Notes: generated by a model not told the origin, from the sequence alone. A stretch of 64,000 nucleotides of DNA from Brevundimonas sp. (GCF_029945885.1 NZ_JAQSDK010000035.1:36396-100395); one strand, 5' to 3'; counted from the stretch's first letter, positions 31,824-40,492 are shown. A program made the numbers and translations.

Positions 31824-32571
31824 CGTCACGCCGCCACCTCCCCTCATGCCGCGCCTCTCTCTCCACGGCGTCCGGCGGCTGCTTGCTAGCGCCGAGCTGA
31901 TGCAGGCTCCATGGAGGGAGCGCCGGGCCGCCGCTGAGCGCTGGACAACCCTGCCGCCAGTTGGCGGTGCAGTCGCCGGCGAGGCGGCTCTGGCGGCTTT
32001 GGCCGAGGATCTCTTGGCCATCGCGACCGCCAGCGGCTTTCCCGACGACGACAGGCAGGCGGCGGTCTTCGATGCCGAGGCCGCCGTCCTTCTCGGCCAG
32101 GGCGGTCACATGCGGGAAAGCGACGCCCTGCGAGACGACGTCTGGGCCTTTGTGGCCACCGTTTTGCTGCCAGAGATCGTGCGCTGGCGCTTCGGATCCC
32201 AAGAGGAGCGCTATCGCGGTGGCGTCCGCAACGTGTTCCAGCGGCTCTGGCTGCGCGCCATGGCCCTCGATCGCGGACCCCAAGCCGGAGAGGAGCGCTG
32301 GGACTTGGCTCGCGCTCTCAACGAGGACGCGATAGCGGCCATCATCGAGCGGCCCGGCTTGGCCGGCTCCCGGGCCGTGTCGCGAGCTCTCGGCGAGCGC
32401 TGGCACCAAGAACGTCTGACGGCGGGGCCGGGCGGCTTGGAGGACCGCATGCGCAGCGTGGCCCGCAACCTGCTGGTGACCAACCAGGTTATGCGTCTCG
32501 AGCTATTGGGAGCCGCCGACCTCGAGGCCGAGATCGATCGACTGTTTATCAGCGCGGCTGCAGCGCCTTGA
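31816..32571 (+). CDS. Unrecognised helical protein of the defense operon (B)
   Basis: 251 residues from ATG 31816, inside the end of gene A. Nearly all helical, with a conserved-looking core DDVWAFVATVLLPEIVRWRFG and RYRGGVRNVFQRLWLRA around residues 107-145, and LNEDAIAAIIERPGLAGS later. This resembles DUF6339-type proteins that appear beside Z1/GHKL genes, but I am not certain. It overlaps the next gene by TTGA. No enzymatic motif seen. Confidence 0.7.
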   Translation: MTDVTPPPPLMPRLSLHGVRRLLASAELMQAPWRERRAAAERWTTLPPVGGAVAGEAALAALAEDLLAIATASGFPDDDRQAAVFDAEAAVLLGQGGHMRESDALRDDVWAFVATVLLPEIVRWRFGSQEERYRGGVRNVFQRLWLRAMALDRGPQAGEERWDLARALNEDAIAAIIERPGLAGSRAVSRALGERWHQERLTAGPGGLEDRMRSVARNLLVTNQVMRLELLGAADLEAEIDRLFISAAAAP

Positions 32572-34073
32572 AGCGGTTCGTCGCGCCCCGCAACGCGCGG
32601 ATCAAAGCGGACGACAGCCGTTCGCTCGGGCGCTGGATGCTGCGCCGCATGCCTCTCGATGAGGAGGGCATCCGATGCGCATTCGAGCTCTCCCGTCTCG
32701 CGCCGTCGGGCGACGCGGTCATCGGCATGGTCCGGATCATGCGGAGCGGCAACCGGGCAGGGCGCACCTTCCTGCCCGAGACCTTCGACGCGCTGGGGTC
32801 GCAGTATGCCTCCCTCGGTGCAGAGCCGGGCTTCTACGACCGGATTGTCGAGGTCGCGGGAGATCACCTCGCGCGCGAGGTGCTGGTCGCATTGAGGGAC
32901 ATCGCCATCGACCCGGCCGCTGCGGCGATTGCGGACGCGGATAATGCGATCCGCAGTGCGCTGCTTCGCACCTCGCCGGCCATCGCGGCCCGTGAGGAGG
33001 GCGGCAGCCGGTTCGCCAACCGGATCAGTCCGAGAGACCTCTCGCCGCGCCACCTGCGCTTTCAGTCCTCATCGGGCGCGGATCTCCGTCTCGAGTTCAC
33101 CTTCGATGACCTCCTGCCGGGCCGCGTCTGTGTCGTGGTGGGGCAGAACGGCTCGGGCAAGACTTGGCTTCTTGCCCGGCTTGCGCTCTGCGCTTTCGAG
33201 CCGGGCGCGTCGAAAGACAGCATCGAGGGTGACCTGTCGCTGACGCGCATCCTAGCCTTTTCGTACAGCGCATTTGACGAGTTCGACGTCCCTGGCGAGA
33301 CGCTCGCGGAGCGGCAGGCCTACGTCCGCCAAGGCCCGAATGTCGGCTACGCCTATTTCGGTCTTCGAGATCTGTCGCGGAGCCGCAGGCAGGAGGACGC
33401 GCCCCTAAAGGGCTCCAGGAGCATCGCAGCCGACTTCGACGACGCCTTGTCGCTGGCAATGGATGACGACGACGGCCTGCTTCAGGAGCTCGTCACCCTG
33501 CTGTTCAAGGAGAGTTCGTTCGGCGGATTTCATGCAGCGCCCTCGGATGAGGAACTCGCCGACCTGACCCTGCTGCGCCGACGCTTCCGGCGGTCCAGTA
33601 CGGGACACAAGTTCGTCCTGCTGCTCATGGTCCAGCTGGCCGCCTTTGTGCGCAAGGGGACGCTGGTCTTGATCGACGAGCCCGAGGCGCATCTGCATCC
33701 GCCGCTCCTCGTCACCTTCCTGACCCTGTTGCGGGAGGTCCTCCTCCGACGCGACGCTTGCGCGGTGGTCGCCACCCATTCGCCGCTGGTCGTCCAAGAG
33801 ACACCCGCGCGGCATGTCTGCATCGTGGAGCGGGACATCGGCCTGACCGGAATCCGCTCACCCGAACTGGAGACCTTTGGCGAGGACATCGGCGAAATCT
33901 CCCGCGAGGTCTTCAGGCTCCAAGCACCGATCGGCGACTATCCGGGCGTGCTCGCGCGCTTGGCCGACTCGATGACGCTGCAGGCGATCGAGGCCCTCTT
34001 CCCGCGGGGGCTGAGCGGACAGGCCAGAGGAATGATTATGGCCCGCCAAGCCCGACGGCGGGCAGGTCGATGA
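32568..34073 (+). CDS. ABC-type ATPase of the PtuA/OLD-like group
   Basis: 501 residues, TTG start overlapping the previous stop. The N-terminal 160 residues are an unassigned helical domain. The ATPase has Walker A GQNGSGKT at 192-199, a signature-like STGHKF near 345, Walker B LVLIDEPEAHLHPP at 366-379 and a switch His in ATHSPLVVQ near 404. This is the SMC/ABC-type ATPase seen in Septu PtuA, retron-linked ATPases and OLD proteins, without a Toprim domain here. The next gene is an HNH nuclease, the PtuA-PtuB arrangement. Likely an ATP-gated sensor that controls the nuclease. Confidence 0.82.
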   Translation: MKRFVAPRNARIKADDSRSLGRWMLRRMPLDEEGIRCAFELSRLAPSGDAVIGMVRIMRSGNRAGRTFLPETFDALGSQYASLGAEPGFYDRIVEVAGDHLAREVLVALRDIAIDPAAAAIADADNAIRSALLRTSPAIAAREEGGSRFANRISPRDLSPRHLRFQSSSGADLRLEFTFDDLLPGRVCVVVGQNGSGKTWLLARLALCAFEPGASKDSIEGDLSLTRILAFSYSAFDEFDVPGETLAERQAYVRQGPNVGYAYFGLRDLSRSRRQEDAPLKGSRSIAADFDDALSLAMDDDDGLLQELVTLLFKESSFGGFHAAPSDEELADLTLLRRRFRRSSTGHKFVLLLMVQLAAFVRKGTLVLIDEPEAHLHPPLLVTFLTLLREVLLRRDACAVVATHSPLVVQETPARHVCIVERDIGLTGIRSPELETFGEDIGEISREVFRLQAPIGDYPGVLARLADSMTLQAIEALFPRGLSGQARGMIMARQARRRAGR

Positions 34074-34930
34074 GGTCCCTGCCGACCCCTGTGAGGGATG
34101 CGGAAGCTGACCTGCGCCTGTGCGCGCGCAGGGTCAGGAATGAGCGACGCCTCGTCATCCGGGTCCGGCTCGAGGACGCGCTCGCCCAGTACGACGACTA
34201 TGTCGCCGGAAGGGGGCGACCGGACGCGGTCGCCGCCAGCCGGGATTGGCCCGAGAGCTCTGCGTACTTCGCTCTGTACGACTTTCTGGGCGAGCGCCGT
34301 GCGCTTGCAGGCCTGCGGCTGGAGCTGAGGGCGGCCGCGGGCGGACGCTGCCTGCTCTGCTCCAGCCGGTCCGTCGACGGCTTGGACCACCATCTGCCAA
34401 GATCAGACTATCCGGCGCTCTCGATCCTGCCGGTGAACCTCGTGCCGGCCTGCGCGCACTGCAACACCCTGAAGGGCAACAACTGCGATCCCGTGGTCGC
34501 GCGTCAGTTCGTCCACCCCTACTTCGACCGCCTCCCGCGTGACCAGCCCTGGCTGACCTGCGAGGCCTTCGACGCCGCTGGGGTCTGGTCGCCGGTGTTC
34601 AGTATCGACGATACCCATATCCTCGACCCGGAAACGCGGGCGCGCACGGCGTGGCAGTTCGACCAGCTGGAACTGGCCGATGAATATCACGAGTCCGCGG
34701 TCAAGCAGGTCGCGGGGCGTCTGCGCGAATGGAGCACTACGGTCAGGGATGGCGGGGTCCACACTCTGGCACGCCAGCTACGTCTCGAGATGATGTCTGA
34801 AGCGGACGAGTACGGAGCTAATCACTGGAAGCCCGTAGTCCTGCGCGGAATTCTCGCCGATCCCCGTTTTCACCGCGACCCCCTTCCCCTGTTCGGCAAT
34901 CCCCGTCCCTTCCCCGGAGATTGGCGATGA
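34070..34930 (+). CDS. HNH endonuclease (PtuB-like position)
   Basis: 286 residues, ATG overlapping the ATPase stop (ATGA). HNH finger: C94-x2-C97, D106-H107-H108, N123, C128-x2-C131-N132. The metal-binding Cys pairs and catalytic His are intact. The N-terminal 85 residues are basic and helical; the C-terminal 150 are unassigned. Coupled translation with the ATPase suggests a stoichiometric complex. Predicted activity is cleavage of DNA or possibly RNA once the ATPase senses infection. Confidence 0.83.
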   Translation: MRSLPTPVRDAEADLRLCARRVRNERRLVIRVRLEDALAQYDDYVAGRGRPDAVAASRDWPESSAYFALYDFLGERRALAGLRLELRAAAGGRCLLCSSRSVDGLDHHLPRSDYPALSILPVNLVPACAHCNTLKGNNCDPVVARQFVHPYFDRLPRDQPWLTCEAFDAAGVWSPVFSIDDTHILDPETRARTAWQFDQLELADEYHESAVKQVAGRLREWSTTVRDGGVHTLARQLRLEMMSEADEYGANHWKPVVLRGILADPRFHRDPLPLFGNPRPFPGDWR

Positions 34931-35056
34931 TAGGTCACGTTCATCCGGCGACTGGACCCGTCGCGCAAGGAAGGACGACGACCTTCCGGGCCGACCCGAC
35001 CGGCCGCGCGGCCGTCCGGGCGGACAGAGGGATCGACAGAACAGGGAGGAGATCCC

Positions 35057-35752
35057 GTGGAGCGGATCGAAGACTTTAGCGACGAACGTCACAAGGCTTG
35101 GTGCATTCACTGCGGGGCGGTGCTGAACGACACCTTGACCAACCGGGATCACGCGCCGACGAAGTCGCTGCTCAATCGACCGCTCCCGCACCACGTCCCG
35201 CAGGTGCCAGTCTGCGCGTCCTGCAATAACGGCTTCTCGAAGGACGAGGCCTATCTCGTGTGCTTCTTCAGCTGTGTGCTCACCGGTTCGACAGAGCCCG
35301 AGGCGCAGGTCATTGCGGCGGCCTCGCGCCTGCTCGAGAGCAATCCCGGCCTCAGGGCGCGTCTTGACCAGGCCCGCAGCACCGACGCCGCGGGGGCTAG
35401 CGTATGGGTGCCCGAGACGGCCCGGCTCAACAGGATCATCGTGAAGAACGCAAGGGCCCACGCCTTCTTCGAGCTAGGCGAACCGCTCCGTGACGAACCA
35501 ACCGACGTGGTCAGCGTGCCCCTGAACGCTATGTCTGCCGAGTTGAGGCATAATTTCGAGAGTGTGGTCTGGGAGGTCTGGCCAGAGGTCGGAAGCCGGC
35601 TGATGACCCGACTGGCAACCGGCGAGGGCCTCGTCGACGGCTGGATCGTCGTCCAGCCCGGGATCTACCGCTACGCCGTCCTGCAGGACGACGGCATCGT
35701 GGTCCGATCTGTTATTCGCGATCACATCGCCATCGAGACCCGCTGGGCCTGA
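35057..35752 (+). CDS. Second HNH-type zinc-finger nuclease-like protein
   Basis: 231 residues from GTG 35057, with GGGAGGAG upstream. C16-x2-C19, D31-H32 and C53-x2-C56-N57 form an HNH-like finger (WCIHCG, NRDHAPTKSLL, VPVCASCNNGFSKDE). The rest is unassigned alpha/beta. It lies 126 bp after the first HNH gene on the same strand and is the last gene of the island. It differs from the first HNH and is not a duplicate. It may be an extra effector or a regulator. Confidence 0.72.
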   Translation: MERIEDFSDERHKAWCIHCGAVLNDTLTNRDHAPTKSLLNRPLPHHVPQVPVCASCNNGFSKDEAYLVCFFSCVLTGSTEPEAQVIAAASRLLESNPGLRARLDQARSTDAAGASVWVPETARLNRIIVKNARAHAFFELGEPLRDEPTDVVSVPLNAMSAELRHNFESVVWEVWPEVGSRLMTRLATGEGLVDGWIVVQPGIYRYAVLQDDGIVVRSVIRDHIAIETRWA

Positions 35753-36070
35753 CGGGTGCCAAGAGCGGCGAAGGCCAAGAAGCCGCACCGTCGGCAACCG
35801 GCAGACTGCAGGCATCGGGCCATACGCGGTCGGTCCAGTCGTTCACCCACGAAAGCTAGGTAAAAATCATTGGCCGCCGCATGCATCTGCATTGCGGACG
35901 CATCCGCGAGGAGCATTGTCTCCGAAATAATTTTTCGCGGGCAGCCAACTCGGCCAGCGTGACCCCCACCCCCCCCTAAGATTCTCGAAGACAGAGACTT
36001 CGGCTTAGATGGGCGTGATGATGGGTGTTGACTCCATCCAGCCCGCATATTCAGCGGTGACCGGGGCCGG
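35753..36070. other. Non-coding right end of the island
   Basis: No gene found. It holds AT-rich patches (near 35860 and 35930), a C-tract around 35962-35976, and ATGATGGGTGT at 36018-36028, which also occurs at 22282-22292 inside the left end. Such paired motifs near both ends could be integrase arm sites. Confidence 0.45.
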
Positions 36071-36160
<90 letters not shown>

Positions 36161-36251
36161 GCGAGGTCGAAAGTCGCTTGGTCGAGCGAGGGGCTTCTCT
36201 AATGGCAGCGGAGCCGGGCCGCAAGCGGGCAGGGCAAGAAAAGCGCCGCGC

Positions 36252-37190
36252 TCAGCGCTGGGCGGGCAGCGGCAGGCCCATGGCCTCGCCGCCCTGGCCC
36301 TCGGCACCGGAAACACGGAACAATTCGGCCGGGCGGCCGCCGGTGCCGGTCGACAGTCGGCCGGTGGCCTCGACCAGGCCGGTGCGTTCGACACCGCGGC
36401 GGAAATTCTGCTTGTGCAGGGTCAGGCCGGCGACCGCCTCGGCGGCGGCCTGGAGCCCGGACAGGGTGAAGGCCGGGGGCATCAGGTCGAACAGGACCGG
36501 ACGGTATTTGAGCTTGCTGCGCAGCCGGCCGAGACCGGTGGCGAGGATCCGACGGTGGTCGGAGACCATGGCCCGGCCCGGAGCCGTCGCCGGGACCGGC
36601 CGCTCCTGATCGCGAGCCGCCTCGGCCACCAGCCCGGCCTCATAGAGAAGTTCATAGCGTTCCAGCACCCGCCCCTCATTCCAGCGGTGGGCCGGGGTCA
36701 GGGCGAACAGGCTCTCACTGCGGGCGAGGCGGCGGGCGTCGTCACCGGCCCAGGCCCGCAGGCCCGCGATCAGGCTATCGCCGGCGACAGGGCCGCCCTG
36801 GCGGCGGTCCTCCCAAGGGAAGAAGTCCAGCGCCGGGGTCCAGCGCGCGTCGGCGGCGGGCGCGGCGGTCGAGTCCGCCGTCAGGGCCAGATAGCCGATC
36901 GAGATTTCGCGGCGATCGTCGGGGCCGGGGGTGGCGCGGGGGGAATCGCGACCGGCGTCACCGAAGGTATAGAGCTGTTCGACGAAGCCGAGGTGAAAGC
37001 CGGTCTGGGCCGTGACGAAGGCGCGCAGGGCCAGTTCGAAGGTGCGGTCGCGGACCGGATCGAACGGGCCGAAGGGCAGGGCGGCGGTGCCGGCCTCGCC
37101 CTCGGTGGTCAGGACGCAGGCCCGGCGGTCGCGCAAGGCGATGACGACGGCGGAAAGGCTGATTCGCACGCCCTGTTCGCCGGTCGGCAT
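36252..37190 (-). CDS. NrtR-like NAD regulator (degenerate Nudix + winged helix)
   Basis: 312 residues. The N-terminal Nudix fold (residues about 8-150) lacks the Nudix-box glutamates: the expected R-E-U-x-E-E stretch reads ALRAFVTAQTG, so it is unlikely to hydrolyse substrates. The C-terminal half has a winged-helix region (LKYRPVLFDLMPPAFTLSGL, then LHKQNFRRGVERTGLV), the NrtR arrangement that senses ADP-ribose. In Caulobacterales such proteins are annotated as NAD regulators. It lies 4 bp after the HD hydrolase gene, in one operon. Confidence 0.78.
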   Translation of the reverse strand: MPTGEQGVRISLSAVVIALRDRRACVLTTEGEAGTAALPFGPFDPVRDRTFELALRAFVTAQTGFHLGFVEQLYTFGDAGRDSPRATPGPDDRREISIGYLALTADSTAAPAADARWTPALDFFPWEDRRQGGPVAGDSLIAGLRAWAGDDARRLARSESLFALTPAHRWNEGRVLERYELLYEAGLVAEAARDQERPVPATAPGRAMVSDHRRILATGLGRLRSKLKYRPVLFDLMPPAFTLSGLQAAAEAVAGLTLHKQNFRRGVERTGLVEATGRLSTGTGGRPAELFRVSGAEGQGGEAMGLPLPAQR

Positions 37191-37194
37191 TCGC

Positions 37195-37887
37195 CTACTC
37201 CGTATGCCAGGCGTCGGGAGCCGGCAGGATGCCGACCGCCTCGGCCAGGACGCGGTAACGGTCGAGATAACGGGCCTGGGCCACCGAGGCGGGCAGGGGG
37301 TCGATGATCAGGTCATAACCGGCCGGCGGCGTGCCGAACAGGCGCAGGGATTCGCCCCGCTCGAACCCGGCCAGCTGGGTGGCCTCGAAGAAGGCGCAGG
37401 CGCGGTCGGCCTTCTTGATCAGGGTCTTGATGGCGACGGGGCTTTTCGGCGGCAGGCCGAAACGGACGTGGATGGCGCTCTCCAGCCGGGCCTCGAAAGC
37501 CTTGTAGTTGACGCCCAGGGCCGATTTGAACGGCGAGATCATGTCGCCGATCACATATTCCGAGGCGTCATGGAGCAGGGCGGCCAGCCGCCATTTCGGC
37601 TCCAGGCCGGGCCTGATGTGGGCGGCAATTTCCTCAACCACACAGGAGTGCTGGGCCACGGAGAAGGCGTTCTCGCCGATGGTCTGGCCGTTCCAGCGCG
37701 CTACCCGGGCCAGGCCGTGGGCGATGTCCTCGATCTCGATGTCGAAGGGCGACGGATCCAGCAGGTCGAGGCGACGTCCGGACAACATCCGTTGCCAGGC
37801 GCGGGGGGCCTTGCTGGAGGGGGTGGCTCTGGGGCGCTCGGCCAAGGTCGGGAATCCTGCTCGGTTGGGCAGGGTCAGGTGACCCAT
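37195..37887 (-). CDS. HD-domain hydrolase (YfbR-like)
   Basis: 230 residues. HD metal-site residues: H in SVAQHSCVVEEI, HD in ALLHDASEYVIGD, and a distal Asp later in the helical bundle. The family includes 5'-deoxynucleotidases and NAD-related hydrolases. The first 45 residues (to LSGRRLDLLDP) are variable, so a start at the Met in WQRMLSGRR is possible. It precedes the NrtR-like gene in a two-gene operon, which suggests a nucleotide or NAD-pool role. Confidence 0.83.
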   Translation of the reverse strand: MGHLTLPNRAGFPTLAERPRATPSSKAPRAWQRMLSGRRLDLLDPSPFDIEIEDIAHGLARVARWNGQTIGENAFSVAQHSCVVEEIAAHIRPGLEPKWRLAALLHDASEYVIGDMISPFKSALGVNYKAFEARLESAIHVRFGLPPKSPVAIKTLIKKADRACAFFEATQLAGFERGESLRLFGTPPAGYDLIIDPLPASVAQARYLDRYRVLAEAVGILPAPDAWHTE

Positions 37888-37926
37888 CCGCGCCGTCTGA
37901 TCAAGGCCAGGTGACGAAAACTCGTC

Positions 37927-38796
37927 CTATCGTCCGACGTTCAGGGTCACCAGGTCGCGGGCGTCGGCGAACACCCGGCCCCGTTCCTTGTCCCGGGACC
38001 GGATCGTGGCGATCACGACCGGACCGCCCTGGGGGCCACGCGCCTCAAAGCCGACCAGACGCCAGCCGGCCTCCGAGGCCTCTGGGTCGGTGAGGATCCA
38101 GGTGATCCGGGTTGAATCCCCGCCGGTGCTGGTCCGCACCTCGGTGCTGTCGGCATGGGACTGGATGCTGACCCGGTCTTCGCCGGAGCGGATATTGACC
38201 GTGCCCGTGCCGTCATTGGACTGGATGTTGATACCGCCGATGCGCACGCTGGACCGGTCGCCGTGGGATTCGATGTTTATGCCCGGCAGTCTGACGTCGG
38301 CGTCCTCGCCGCGGGTCTCGATATGGACGCCCGGGACACGCACCGTGGCGGAATCGGCCGCCGCCGCGGCATCGGCGCGGGCGGCATCGGCGTCGGCCCG
38401 GGCCGCATCGGCATCAGCGTGGGCGGCCTCGGCCGCGGCACTGGCCTCGGCCGCGCGCAGTCGGGCGGTGGTCAGTGGCATTTCCCGCGACAACCGGGTC
38501 TCGAAAGCCTGCAACACCGTCTCGATCGACGTATTGTCCAGCCGGACCAGATGCAGGCTGACCTCGGCCCCCTTGGCCCCGGTATAGGTGCAGACGGTTC
38601 CACCGGCGCGGGCCGAGCCCTTGCGGGTCAGGGTGCCGATGGTCTGGGGGCACTGCAGGGCGTCGACGATCTTGAGCACCCCGCGCGGGCCGTCGTCGCC
38701 GGTGTGGGTGCTGGTAATCCGGATCGTGCGTTCACCGTCGCAGGCCGCCGTCAGGGCGGACAGGGCGCAGATCATGACGAAGAGGGGACGTCTCAT
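37927..38796 (-). CDS. Lipoprotein with Ala/Asp repeat and beta-solenoid-like region
   Basis: 289 residues from ATG 38796; the N-terminus LSALTAACDG gives a lipobox. Residues 105-145 are an Ala/Asp-rich helix with DADAARA units. A run of short beta repeats follows, each ending in phrases like GVHIETRG, GINIESHG, GINIQSND and VSIQSHAD, which suggests a short right-handed solenoid. The family is unrecognised. Its repeats resemble DUF4097-type solenoids. Confidence 0.72.
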   Translation of the reverse strand: MRRPLFVMICALSALTAACDGERTIRITSTHTGDDGPRGVLKIVDALQCPQTIGTLTRKGSARAGGTVCTYTGAKGAEVSLHLVRLDNTSIETVLQAFETRLSREMPLTTARLRAAEASAAAEAAHADADAARADADAARADAAAAADSATVRVPGVHIETRGEDADVRLPGINIESHGDRSSVRIGGINIQSNDGTGTVNIRSGEDRVSIQSHADSTEVRTSTGGDSTRITWILTDPEASEAGWRLVGFEARGPQGGPVVIATIRSRDKERGRVFADARDLVTLNVGR

Positions 38797-38889
38797 TGTC
38801 GCCGGTTCCTGTTCATATCGCCATCGTGGTCTCTTTCCGGCGGCAATCCAGTGAAATCGCGGTAATTTCCCGGGCGACACCGGGCCGGA

Positions 38890-39762
38890 TCAGCTTCCCG
38901 GACGGGCTCCCTCGCGGCGGTTGAGGAAGGCCAGCCGTTCGAACAGATGGACGTCCTGTTCGTTCTTCAGCAGGGCACCGTGCAGCGGCGGGATCAGTTT
39001 GTTGGGGGATGTCTCGCGCAGGGTCGCGGGATCGACATCGTCGACGAGCAGCAGTTTGAGCCAGTCCAGCAGCTCGGAGGTCGAGGGCTTCTTCTTCAGG
39101 CCCGGCGTGTCGCGGATTTCGTAAAAGGTCTTCAGCGCCTCCGACACCAGTCGCGGCTTGATGCCCGGGAAATGGACATCGACGATGGCCTTCATCGTCT
39201 GGTCGTCGGGGAAGCGGATGAAGTGGAAGAAGCAGCGCCGCAGGAAGGCGTCCGGCAGTTCCTTCTCGTTGTTCGAGGTGATGACCACGACCGGGCGGAT
39301 CCCGGCGCGGATGGTCTCGCCGGTCTCGTGGACGAAGAATTCCATGCGATCGAGCTCCTGGAGCAGGTCGTTGGGGAATTCGATGTCAGCCTTGTCGATC
39401 TCGTCGATCAACAGCACGGGGCGGACCGGGCTGGTGAAGGCCTCCCACAGCTTGCCCGGCTTCAGATAGTTGCGGACGTCGTGGACCCGCTCGTCACCCA
39501 GCTGGCTGTCACGCAGCCGGGACACGGCATCATATTCGTAGAGGCCATTGTGGGCCTTGGTCGTCGACTTGATGTGCCAGGTGATCAGGGGTGCGTTCAG
39601 GGCGGCGGCCATTTCGTAGGCCAGAACGGTCTTGCCGGTCCCAGGCTCGCCCTTGATCAGCAGCGGCCGCTCAAGGGCGACAGCGGCGTTGACCGCGATC
39701 TTCAGGTCATCGGTGGCGATATAGTTCGACGTGCCTTCGAACCGCTCGGTGGGCCGCTTCAT
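38890..39762 (-). CDS. MoxR-family AAA+ ATPase
   Basis: 290 residues. Walker A GEPGTGKT at 38-45, Walker B LLIDEIDKAD, sensor 1 VVVITSNNEKELPDAFLRRC. The length and the TSNYIATDDLKIAVN start match the single-domain MoxR subgroup found near CoxE/VWA proteins. It is a chaperone-like ATPase for metal-centre or complex assembly. No VWA gene is visible directly downstream, where the lipoprotein gene follows. Confidence 0.87.
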   Translation of the reverse strand: MKRPTERFEGTSNYIATDDLKIAVNAAVALERPLLIKGEPGTGKTVLAYEMAAALNAPLITWHIKSTTKAHNGLYEYDAVSRLRDSQLGDERVHDVRNYLKPGKLWEAFTSPVRPVLLIDEIDKADIEFPNDLLQELDRMEFFVHETGETIRAGIRPVVVITSNNEKELPDAFLRRCFFHFIRFPDDQTMKAIVDVHFPGIKPRLVSEALKTFYEIRDTPGLKKKPSTSELLDWLKLLLVDDVDPATLRETSPNKLIPPLHGALLKNEQDVHLFERLAFLNRREGARPGS

Positions 39763-39839
39763 CGGATACTCCGCTCAATCTGCTGAGAGGCCTAGCCGAT
39801 CCACCCCCGGGTTAACAACGATCAGTTTGAGCCGCGAGG

Positions 39840-40037
39840 TCAGGTGATGTGTTTCGGGGTCGGCGAATCGCTGGCGGGAAAGGTCTCCTCCACCGCCTCG
39901 TCGATCAGGGCCTCCTGGCGGTTTTCCGCACGGCGTTCCTTCTCACGCAACTGGTCGGGTTTGCCGGTCTGACTCGGGGCCGGGCGGCTGGACGGGGCGT
40001 CGACATCGGATTCGCTGTGATCGGGTTTGCGGGTCAT
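39840..40037 (-). CDS. Conserved small hydrophilic protein
   Basis: 65 residues, Arg/Glu/Ser rich, ending in the recurring alphaproteobacterial motif VEETFPASDSPTP. No function known. It overlaps the upstream gene by 4 bp, so both are translated from one message. Confidence 0.72.
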   Translation of the reverse strand: MTRKPDHSESDVDAPSSRPAPSQTGKPDQLREKERRAENRQEALIDEAVEETFPASDSPTPKHIT

Positions 40038-40492
40038 GACGGGTTCCTTGAAAGATCGGGATCGGTATCGACCGCATCGGGGCCGTAGCCGAGATCGGCG
40101 ATATCGTCGTCCGAGAGGCGTCTGGCCTCCCAGTGGGCGGCGCTGGCCTGGGCCCCGCGGACGTCGCGCATCAGCCCGGTGTAGACCAGTTCGATTTCGC
40201 CGGGCGCGACGGGTTCGTCGTCCTCATCGTCCCCGCGCGGCCGTCCGGTCTGGCCCAGCAGCACGTCGGCCTCGGCCTCGAAGGCCTCCGAGGCGAGGCG
40301 ACGCTCGCGGTCGCCGCGTTCCGCCCCTGACGGCCGGTCGTCATAGCCGCTGTCGCCAGCGGCCCGGGTCACGTCGAGCACAGGGCCTGCCTCATCGAGA
40401 AGCAGGTCACCGTCACCCTCGTCATCGATATGGGTTTCGTCAAAGATCTCGGACTGATCCTGAGCGTCGGGTTCGGTCACCGGGCCTGTCAT
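40034..40492 (-). CDS. Acidic hypothetical protein
   Basis: 152 residues, strongly acidic (Asp/Glu clusters), probably largely disordered, with a more ordered end (IELVYTGLMRDVRGAQASA and DDDIADLGYGPDAV). Coupled to the small downstream gene by ATGA overlap. Not recognised. Confidence 0.65.
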   Translation of the reverse strand: MTGPVTEPDAQDQSEIFDETHIDDEGDGDLLLDEAGPVLDVTRAAGDSGYDDRPSGAERGDRERRLASEAFEAEADVLLGQTGRPRGDDEDDEPVAPGEIELVYTGLMRDVRGAQASAAHWEARRLSDDDIADLGYGPDAVDTDPDLSRNPS

